A DNA stretch of 64,000 nt from DAOUJW01 sp034421015 (lineage in GTDB: Bacteria > Chloroflexota > Dehalococcoidia > Lucifugimonadales > UBA2985). This document shows positions 1 to 6,127 of the stretch, piece by piece (the stretch's first letter is position 1; the number at the start of each line of letters is the position of its first letter). The DNA lies in the NCBI GenBank assembly GCA_034421015.1, contig DAOUKT010000015.1:1-64000 (forward strand), written 5' to 3'. The notes beneath the pieces are model-generated. The model saw nothing but the letters and a program-made list of their open reading frames with translations. It did no database searches and had not been told where the DNA came from. The position numbers and the translations under genes were made by a program.

Positions 1-43
1 AATCTCTTGAGCACCTCCAAATCGGCATTCCTCCAACGTCAAG

Positions 44-808
44 GTGCTCTCTGCTAAGGGGTGGGTCAATTCCTTTCCGGCGCTACTGGGTCATTCTTAC
101 ACCGGCGATGACATAGAAGAACTTCGGGATGCTTGGGTAGTTAGCACAGAGGATGAGAGTCTACTCTGGGATTGGTATTGGTTTCAGGCCGAGGGTTGGG
201 CAAAAGCTAAATTATCCAGGAACGAGTACCTTGAACTTAGACACCAAGACGAAGAGGGCGCTTCTCTGAAGCGACTTGTAAAGTATTTCTTCGGAGAGAC
301 TTGGGCCAACATACCAGAAAGAGCGCGAGGGCACTTAGTTAACGTCGATAATCTCTGGTTTACAGAGGCCAGGGGTGCAGCCATTGATGCAGTGCTGAAT
401 GACTTACAGGTAGCCGCCGAGACGATGTGCTACGGCTTTATATGGGAACCCCTCCGAAAGGCGGAAGGGGATCAGGAACTTCTAAGGTTCGTGGAAAGGG
501 ACAATGAACTCAACAAAAACTATCGCTTTCCGACACTATCAGACTACAGCTGGGTATGTGGGCAGCGCTTCTTCAAGGCATTTGTCCAGGGATTAGGGCT
601 GAGCGAGGAGGAGCAGCTGTTCCTGACCTCAGATCTTGAAAGTGCCCTTGATTTTCTTCGCAGGGGCCGCGATGTTGCTCAGCATGACCCCAATACTCGG
701 TTGCGCCGGGAAGATGTGGAGCGATTGATAAAGCTGTTCCTTGGCATCGGGCAGCCCGGGATGTTGCGCCGCCTAGCGGAGATAGGCCCTAAGCTGGCGG
801 GCAAGTGA
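44..808 (+). CDS. hypothetical protein, possibly 5'-truncated
   Basis: The frame is open from a stop at 8-10, and its only start codon before the conserved-looking body is GTG at 44. No Shine-Dalgarno sequence precedes it. The 254-residue product is acidic, soluble and rich in Trp and aromatic residues near the N-terminus; it has no signal peptide or membrane segment. I do not recognise the family. The C-terminal half is helix-rich, with an RRGRDVAQHD stretch. The abrupt start without a ribosome site suggests the 5' part may have been lost or altered. Base composition looks more A/T-rich than the core genes, which fits an accessory origin. Confidence 0.5.
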   Translation: MLSAKGWVNSFPALLGHSYTGDDIEELRDAWVVSTEDESLLWDWYWFQAEGWAKAKLSRNEYLELRHQDEEGASLKRLVKYFFGETWANIPERARGHLVNVDNLWFTEARGAAIDAVLNDLQVAAETMCYGFIWEPLRKAEGDQELLRFVERDNELNKNYRFPTLSDYSWVCGQRFFKAFVQGLGLSEEEQLFLTSDLESALDFLRRGRDVAQHDPNTRLRREDVERLIKLFLGIGQPGMLRRLAEIGPKLAGK

Positions 809-864
809 CCAGCGCATAGCCGCAATCTGCTATCATATCGTGAGTTGTTAGCTTGAGGTGTGGC

Positions 865-1068
865 ATGGGTACTGAAAATGTGAATTGTCAGGACAACGAG
901 GATGCGGACAAGATCATAGACTGCGCCGTTGAGGATGACATGGTGGAGAAGCTCAGGGCATTTCGTGAACTGTCGGAGAGTATGCGCCGGTGGACCGCCG
1001 GCACTCCCCAGACTCCCTCAGAAATCCTGATCAGGGAAGACCGTGATAGCGGTCATAGGGATGGCTGA
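865..1068 (+). CDS. small acidic protein, antitoxin-like tail
   Basis: This is a 67-residue ORF starting at ATG 865, with a GAGG-type ribosome site a few bases upstream; a TTG at 853 is an alternative start. The N-terminal half is very acidic and the tail reads SEILIREDRDSGHRDG. That resembles the C-termini of small VapB/AbrB-style antitoxins, where a Ser/Glu-Ile-Leu-x-Glu-Asp-Arg stretch contacts the toxin. No toxin ORF follows; the next gene is an unrelated membrane protein. It could be an orphan antitoxin or simply an uncharacterised small protein. The antitoxin idea is inference from a short motif. Confidence 0.4.
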   Translation: MGTENVNCQDNEDADKIIDCAVEDDMVEKLRAFRELSESMRRWTAGTPQTPSEILIREDRDSGHRDG

Positions 1069-1116
1069 AGCAGTCCACATACCATTGACGGTAATTCCCT
1101 TGGAGAGCCTTGTGCT

Positions 1117-1866
1117 TTGACAACCACACCGGCAGGGGAGCGGTATGCTAGATTCGTCGGGGCGCTGGCGCCCAAGCTGGCCCTGGCCGTCTTCATCCTG
1201 GCGATCCCCACGTTCCTGGTAGCCACCAACGTCCGACTGGCCTTCAACAGCGTCCAGCTTTACACCTACGGCTTCGAGCGATACAACGTCACTCGCACAA
1301 CCGGCCTGGACGCTGCCCAGCTCAGGATGGTAGCGGAGGAGTTCACGGCCTACTTCAACTCCTCTGACGAGTTTCTGGACGTCACAGTGGTCCTCGGCGG
1401 CGAGGAGCGGCCCCTCTTCAACGAGAACGAGCTTATACACATGCGGGACGTGAAGGGCCTGGTGCGGGGCGTGTACACAGTCCAGCTTATTACAGGCGTC
1501 TACATGGTGGCGTATGCGGCCGTTGCGCTGGCGGTCTTACGGGGCAGGGGCCTGCAGAGGGTCGCCGGGCTGGTCATGGCCGGCAGCCTGCTGAGCATCG
1601 CAATGGTGGGCGCATTGGGACTTGCCTCGCTGGTGGGCTTCGACTTCCTGTTCGAACAGTTCCACGTCATCAGCTTCAGCAACGAGCTGTGGAGGCTGGA
1701 CCCAAGGGAGAACTACCTGACGCGGTTGTTCACGGGGGGGTTCTTCCTGGAGGCGACACTGCTTGTGGCCGCGAGCGTCATACTTCAGGCGCTTCTGCTG
1801 GCGGCCCTGGGCTGGATAGTCAGGCGGTTGGTGGCTCGGAGACAGACGGCTAGGGCGGCTGCCTAG
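1117..1866 (+). CDS. TIGR01906/DUF1461-family integral membrane protein
   Basis: The 249-residue protein has four hydrophobic segments (about residues 19-39, 125-150, 155-180 and 210-237) and an extracytoplasmic loop between the first two. The stretch FHVISFSNELWRLDP followed by NYLTRLF is the signature I associate with the TIGR01906 (DUF1461) family, which is of unknown function. TTG at 1117 is preceded by TGGAGA about 10 bases upstream, which supports this start. The stop overlaps by 4 bases the stop of the convergent fmdB-like gene, so the two are packed tail to tail. Confidence 0.8.
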   Translation: MTTTPAGERYARFVGALAPKLALAVFILAIPTFLVATNVRLAFNSVQLYTYGFERYNVTRTTGLDAAQLRMVAEEFTAYFNSSDEFLDVTVVLGGEERPLFNENELIHMRDVKGLVRGVYTVQLITGVYMVAYAAVALAVLRGRGLQRVAGLVMAGSLLSIAMVGALGLASLVGFDFLFEQFHVISFSNELWRLDPRENYLTRLFTGGFFLEATLLVAASVILQALLLAALGWIVRRLVARRQTARAAA

Positions 1867-2111
1867 AATCCCCCCGCTGCGCAGGCGCACGCGCCGCCCG
1901 ATCCGCACGCGCAACCGCCGCCGGAGCCGAGGTTGAAACTAGCCCTCGTGTTGCCGTAGCTGTCCGTCATAAATGCCGCGAACACGGACAGCGCCCTGGA
2001 CGCATCGCCGCCGCAGGTGGGACAGGGGGCCTCGTCGTCCATCTGGGCCATGGGCCGCAGCTTCTCAAACCGGTTTTTGCAGGTGGCGCAGACGTACTCG
2101 TAGACTGGCAT
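1863..2111 (-). CDS. FmdB-family zinc-ribbon protein
   Basis: This is an 82-residue protein beginning MPVYEYVCATCKNRFE, with a second CPTC pair around residue 35. The N-terminal CxxC...CxxC zinc ribbon is typical of FmdB-type putative regulatory proteins, and the length is normal. The C-terminus is unusual in being Gly/Ala/Cys-rich (GSGGGCACGSGGACACAAGGF-like), giving extra cysteines as a low-complexity tail. ATG at 2111 has AGGTG upstream; an in-frame GTG one codon earlier is less likely. The role is uncertain; the family is often described as regulatory without direct proof. Confidence 0.85.
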   Translation of the reverse strand: MPVYEYVCATCKNRFEKLRPMAQMDDEAPCPTCGGDASRALSVFAAFMTDSYGNTRASFNLGSGGGCACGSGGACACAAGGF

Positions 2112-2180
2112 CACATCACCTCTGAGCGTACTTCCTCGATTTTATCCCGCCTGATTTCGGGCGTCAATCAGCCTGGATAA

Positions 2181-2297
2181 GCGGTATTCTCTACACGTGT
2201 TGGCATACCAGCGTTGGCTATAAAGCTACTTCCTTCCCGCTCATGGTTCGACATGCTCAGGATGAGCGGTAATATCAACGCCTGTTGGGAATACCGC
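2181..2297. repeat. MITE-like inverted repeat between fmdB and the FedA-like gene
   Basis: GCGGTATTC at 2181-2189 is repeated inverted as GAATACCGC at 2289-2297, bounding a 117-bp element. Inside it CCGCTCAT (2237-2244) and ATGAGCGG (2262-2269) form an 8-bp stem around a GGTTCGACATGCTCAGG loop. No ORF is present. The element ends two bases before the stop codon of the adjacent gene and may act as a transcript end as well as a dispersed repeat. Confidence 0.6.
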
Positions 2298-2298
2298 G

Positions 2299-3870
2299 TC
2301 AGCCGTGGCCCACAATGGGCTGTGCCACAATCCACAGGCTGACGACGGTGTAGATCACCATCAGCGCCAGCATTGGGTACTGGCTTCGCATCGCCGACCT
2401 GTGGTCGTTCATAGCGCGGAGGGCGATGACGTGGGACAGGTAGACGGCGACGATGTGCCCCAGCACTATCGCAACCACGCTCAGAATCCATGCGAACCTG
2501 GCGTTGACCAGGGCTATGTTGACGACGTAATCCGCCGTGCCGAACAGGTCCCACCCGAAGCCGAAGGGGTCCGACGCCAAGGGGATGAGCAGCTGGCCCT
2601 GAATTGCCAGGAGCGTGAAGAAGTGGGCGATGTTGTAGGCCAGGGCTATGGGCACAAGGGAGTAGACGAAGGTCCGGGCGATCTCCGAGACCGAGAGCTC
2701 GTCCCCGGCGGCCAAGGCCATGAGCCGCGAGAAGAAGAGGTACGCCGCGATGAATACGGACGGGAAGACGATCAGGCCCAGGGTGTCCGCGGCGATGCGT
2801 GCGGTTGAGGTGAACTCGCCGCCGCCCAGGAGCGCGGACCAGGCGTCCCAGAGGCCGACCTTGATGTCCAGCCACAGGGGCGTTGACTTGAAGCCGTCGA
2901 AGGTCACGGCGGCCAGCGCCAGGATCACGAGCGCCAGGATGTCGGTGGTCACGTTCTCCCGCCGCGCGAGGCCAACGGCCCATGGCCGCAGGTTGAGCTC
3001 CCGCTCGCCGCGGGCGGCCTGCTCCCAGCAGGCGTAGCAGTTGACGCAGTCGTCCTGGGAAGGGCCGCATGCGGCCTCGCAATCGTCGGAGCAGGAGCCG
3101 CGGGAAACTCTCACCTCCGTCGGCGCGAAACGCGCCAGAAATCCGAAGACCACGGAAAAGCACTCCCCGTATCGGAGCCAGACGTGCCTGCCGAAGAGCA
3201 GCATACCCACCCAGGTTATGGCGGAGTAGGCCAGCACCAACAGGGCGATGTTCAGGGGGTCGGAGGCGCTGGGGTACGCGTTCTCCAGCCAGGCAAAGAC
3301 GGAGAAGAGGGCAAAGGCGGGCCACGCTCCAAGTCGGCTTGGGTACTCGAAGCCGAGGTCAAGGTCGGAGTCCGGCCTGAGTCGCCTGTTCAACGCCTCC
3401 GCCCAGCCGAACAGGATGCTCCAGGGGTTCATCAGCGCCCACAAGTTGCCGACCAGGGCCACGAAGAAGCCCACGCCCACCCACCAGATGACCCAGACGA
3501 ATGTTGGGGCGAAGTTTGCGCTGGGAGACCGGTCTCCGAAGAGACCCGTCGCGATAACCAGCAGGAACAGGAAGACCGCCGCCGCCTGCATTGCGACGAC
3601 GAAGGCGCGGCCCTGGAGCGACGCAGCCAAGGGCCGTTGGGAGAACAGGTTGTGTCGCCGGTAGCCGCTCACTCCCGGCGCGCCCCTCACAAAAACGCCG
3701 ATCACAACAAAGGAGAGGGCGACCGTCGCGCCTGCCCCGATCATGTAGTAGCCCAGGGGCACGGGCAGGTCGTACCGCTCCCCGAAGCCGTGGGCGTATA
3801 CGGGCTGGGCCGCCAGCGCCCCCGCCGCTATGAGCAGGAGCGCAGGCAGCTTGTAGGTCAGGTGTCTCAT
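2299..3870 (-). CDS. polytopic membrane protein, FedA ('fenitrothion hydrolase')-like
   Basis: The 523-residue protein has a cleavable-looking signal (about residues 1-26, ending VYAHG) followed by roughly ten membrane segments. The start HGFGERYDLPVPLGYY and the layout match membrane proteins often annotated as fenitrothion hydrolase, whose natural role is unclear. Unusually, a soluble loop near residue 255-280 carries six cysteines spaced C-x3-C-x3-C-x6-C-x2-C-x2-C, then NLRPWAVGL. This loop could bind metal or an Fe-S cluster (inference). The gene is last in a same-strand run with copper-handling genes, 30 bases after the cupredoxin lipoprotein, so a copper or electron-transfer role is more plausible than pesticide hydrolysis. 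Confidence 0.65.
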   Translation of the reverse strand: MRHLTYKLPALLLIAAGALAAQPVYAHGFGERYDLPVPLGYYMIGAGATVALSFVVIGVFVRGAPGVSGYRRHNLFSQRPLAASLQGRAFVVAMQAAAVFLFLLVIATGLFGDRSPSANFAPTFVWVIWWVGVGFFVALVGNLWALMNPWSILFGWAEALNRRLRPDSDLDLGFEYPSRLGAWPAFALFSVFAWLENAYPSASDPLNIALLVLAYSAITWVGMLLFGRHVWLRYGECFSVVFGFLARFAPTEVRVSRGSCSDDCEAACGPSQDDCVNCYACWEQAARGERELNLRPWAVGLARRENVTTDILALVILALAAVTFDGFKSTPLWLDIKVGLWDAWSALLGGGEFTSTARIAADTLGLIVFPSVFIAAYLFFSRLMALAAGDELSVSEIARTFVYSLVPIALAYNIAHFFTLLAIQGQLLIPLASDPFGFGWDLFGTADYVVNIALVNARFAWILSVVAIVLGHIVAVYLSHVIALRAMNDHRSAMRSQYPMLALMVIYTVVSLWIVAQPIVGHG

Positions 3871-3900
3871 TTCGGCTTACGTCACAGCTGTGCCTGGAGC

Positions 3901-4701
3901 CTAACGGGGCTGCACCAGCAGCCGGCCCAGCTCAATCTCCTCTTCTTCCTGTGCCATGTCCATACCCGCCATGTCGCTCATATTGTCCATGCTCTTGGTG
4001 TCGCCTGTGTTCCCGGCGTCCTGCATGGTGACGGTCGTCATTGCCTGAATGCCGTAGTCGCAGTGCTGGGCGTCGTTCAGGCTCACCATGATCTCGTATT
4101 CGCCGGAGCCCTCGTACAGGCGGGTGTCAAAGGTCATCCTGGGGTCAGCATACATCCCAACGGACTGTCCGTTAACCGCCAGGTGCCAGTGGTCTCCGTT
4201 GGGCGACAGTTCGATGTTCTGCGTCTCAACCGCCACGTCTACCAGGCGGGGTTCTCCTGCAGGCTCTGCGCTGACCGAAATCTCCGGCATAGCTTCGCCC
4301 TGTGCAATCTCCGCCGTGCATTGCTCTTCACCCGTCCCGTGGGTGTGGCTGCCTGCGCCACCGACGTGGGCGGTGAACGGAAAGCTTCCCGTGGCGTAGG
4401 CGTCGAACTCGATTGTAACCGGCATATCCGGGCCGACCACTCCCTCAAAGTCATAGCCGTGCAGGTGGTAGTTGACAACCTCGTCTGACTTGAGATGAAT
4501 CGTAATCTGGTCGTCCTGTTTTACCTCTATGGTAGCATTCTCGCCCACAAGCGCGCCGTCCCTGATCTCCAGGTCGAAGGTCAACTCCTCAGGCTCACCC
4601 CCGCCGCAGGCGGCGATGAGGGCGGTCAGCGCGAGGGCCGTCGCAAGGGAGACGAGGGAGAACCATCGCCCCTTGAATCGCTGGCTGAATATCTGTTGCA
4701 T
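3901..4701 (-). CDS. cupredoxin-like lipoprotein with Met-rich tail
   Basis: The 266-residue protein has an N-terminal lipoprotein signal (hydrophobic stretch ending LTALIAAC, Cys about residue 32). A first beta-rich domain carries YHLHGYDFEG and PFTAHVGGAGSHTH, a cupredoxin-type arrangement with many candidate copper ligands. A second domain begins around GDHWHLAVNG. The C-terminus is Met/Asp-rich (SMDNMSDMAGMDMA), typical of Cu(I)-binding segments. Context is copper-related: CopA, YHS, His-rich and YtkA-like genes precede it on the same strand. It probably binds copper on the outer face of the membrane and passes it to, or buffers it for, the neighbouring membrane proteins. The partner is inferred. 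Confidence 0.75.
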   Translation of the reverse strand: MQQIFSQRFKGRWFSLVSLATALALTALIAACGGGEPEELTFDLEIRDGALVGENATIEVKQDDQITIHLKSDEVVNYHLHGYDFEGVVGPDMPVTIEFDAYATGSFPFTAHVGGAGSHTHGTGEEQCTAEIAQGEAMPEISVSAEPAGEPRLVDVAVETQNIELSPNGDHWHLAVNGQSVGMYADPRMTFDTRLYEGSGEYEIMVSLNDAQHCDYGIQAMTTVTMQDAGNTGDTKSMDNMSDMAGMDMAQEEEEIELGRLLVQPR

Positions 4702-4719
4702 ACTCTTTCCTCATTGTAT

Positions 4720-5274
4720 TCACGTTCTGCGTCCGGTTGGGCCTCTCCGGGTGGACTGCCTCAGGTACCATGCCGCGGCGGTGAGCAGGGGGATGGCAGA
4801 GATGACCACGATGATCACCCCCCAGTTCACCCTTGCGTATGTCACGCTCAGGGGGAACTCCAGCGCCGTCATCTCCTCGCCCCTGGCGATGTCCACCTTG
4901 AAGCGCCACTCTCCCTCCTGGGCCAGGGCGATGTTCAGGTCGTACCAGTTGAAGGTTGGGGGAGTTATGTACGTGTTCAGAGGCCCAAGCTCGATGGACT
5001 CAGGCTCCGGGCCGATGGCGCTTACGCTGACAGCGGCGTCGGTTACCGGCTCACCGGTGTCGGCGGTGAGCAGCACAATAGACAGGTGCAGGCTGCCTAC
5101 CCGTGGATTGGGCGGCGATACCCTGACGTCGATATCGTAGGGGCCCCGGCTGGTCTCCAGGATGGAAACCGTCTGCCCGTTGGCCTCTGCAAGGTCGGCG
5201 TCGACGGTAATCCAGAACGCCAGCGCGGTCAGCGCCAGCCCGGCTATGAAGGTGGACCCGATGAGATGCGACAC
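4720..5274 (-). CDS. YtkA-like membrane-anchored protein
   Basis: From GTG 5274 (GGGGAG close upstream) the product is 184 residues: an N-terminal membrane segment (LIGSTFIAGLALTALAFWI), an extracytoplasmic beta-sandwich domain, and a C-terminal membrane anchor (WGVIIVVISAIPLLTAAAW). The core around YDIDVRVSPPNPRVG and VLLTADTGEPVTDA resembles YtkA/CopC-like immunoglobulin-type domains found in copper delivery and copper resistance loci. The open frame extends upstream to 5502, but that part is Arg/Ser-rich and looks non-coding. The next gene downstream, the cupredoxin lipoprotein, starts only 18 bases later, so co-transcription is likely. Confidence 0.65.
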   Translation of the reverse strand: MSHLIGSTFIAGLALTALAFWITVDADLAEANGQTVSILETSRGPYDIDVRVSPPNPRVGSLHLSIVLLTADTGEPVTDAAVSVSAIGPEPESIELGPLNTYITPPTFNWYDLNIALAQEGEWRFKVDIARGEEMTALEFPLSVTYARVNWGVIIVVISAIPLLTAAAWYLRQSTRRGPTGRRT

Positions 5275-5353
5275 TACACTCCCCAAGCAGCTTCTCGGTG
5301 AATGGCACAACCCTCTCCCTGCCGTGAGAGAGCAATAGGATGCGGGGAAGGAG

Positions 5354-5818
5354 CTACCAGCCTGGAGGTCTGCCCGGGGGCGCGGTCTCCGTCTGGGGAC
5401 GCCGTGGGTTGAGGATGACGGGTATGGAGTAGTGCGTGATGACCAGGGCTGCGATTGCGGCCGCGAGGAGCGCCGCCGTTGCCGCATCGAAGTAGCTTGC
5501 AAGATCGGGAATGAAGGCCGGGGCCATTACCGCTGGAAGCGCAAAGGCCGCGACCCCGTGGAGCATTACGCTGCCTGCGCCGTCACCGTCAGTGGCCGCG
5601 TCCTGGCCTGCGGACGGAGATACCGCCGCGTGGTGATGGGAGTGTGGGGCAAGCTTCTCCATCAGGTGATGGCGGTGGACGTGGCTTTCGCCTGCGTGTC
5701 CGCCGGACACCCACGCGTAACCGGCGGCCAGCGGCGCAAGCAGGATGACCGCGGCCAGGAACCAGGCCGCAAGGGTCGGGAAGGCGGTGGGCTTGACCAA
5801 GAACTGAGCGCTAGTCAA
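5354..5818 (-). CDS. His-rich small membrane protein
   Basis: The 154-residue protein has three hydrophobic segments (about residues 12-36, 84-105 and 110-135). Between the first two lies an exposed His-rich loop, HVHRHHLMEKLAPHSHHH, a clear candidate metal-binding site. The tail is Pro-rich. TTG at 5818 has GGAG five bases upstream. I do not recognise a named family; the architecture recalls CbtB-like and other small metal-transport accessories. Its position between a YHS protein and a YtkA-like protein in a CopA cluster supports copper or other transition-metal binding, but that is inference. Confidence 0.6.
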   Translation of the reverse strand: MTSAQFLVKPTAFPTLAAWFLAAVILLAPLAAGYAWVSGGHAGESHVHRHHLMEKLAPHSHHHAAVSPSAGQDAATDGDGAGSVMLHGVAAFALPAVMAPAFIPDLASYFDAATAALLAAAIAALVITHYSIPVILNPRRPQTETAPPGRPPGW

Positions 5819-5894
5819 CGGACTCCTTCAATCCATGATAGCTGGCGCGGTTGGCAATCGCAAGAATGGAGCGAGAGCCTCCCACAGGGAGGAG

Positions 5895-6098
5895 TCACAT
5901 CTCTATGCTCTTCTCGCCGGAGAGGTACGCCTCAGGCTCCTTGGAGAAAGCCACGCGGCAGCCAGGGGCGCAGAAATAGTAGGTCTGGCCCATATACTCG
6001 TGGGTGCCGCCCCGGGGGTTCTTGACGTTGACCTCCATCTTGCATACGGGGTCGGTAGCGGTGTCTCCGCCGCCGCTCAGGAAAGGTATTCGCAGCAT
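5895..6098 (-). CDS. YHS-domain protein
   Basis: This 67-residue protein is essentially one YHS domain. DPVCKMEVNVKNP is followed by THEYMGQTYYFCAPGCRVAFSKEPEAYL, the usual DPVCxM...YYFCxxxC pattern. YHS domains are found free or fused to copper P-type ATPases and are thought to bind metal through the Cys residues. It lies 30 bases after the copA stop on the same strand, so it is probably translated from the same transcript and may act as a small copper chaperone or sensor for CopA (inference). Confidence 0.88.
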   Translation of the reverse strand: MLRIPFLSGGGDTATDPVCKMEVNVKNPRGGTHEYMGQTYYFCAPGCRVAFSKEPEAYLSGEKSIEM

Positions 6099-6127
6099 CT
6101 GATTCTCCTTTCGTGCTGGAGTCCTGG

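Noticed and set aside
2168..3325. 385-codon minus-strand frame overlapping the FedA-like gene
   Set aside because: It is in another frame of the same strand, Arg/Gly/Pro-rich, and lacks membrane segments or motifs; the 523-residue frame is the coherent one.
3184..4488. 434-codon plus-strand frame across the FedA-like and cupredoxin genes
   Set aside because: It is antisense to two real genes, and the translation has no domain-like features.
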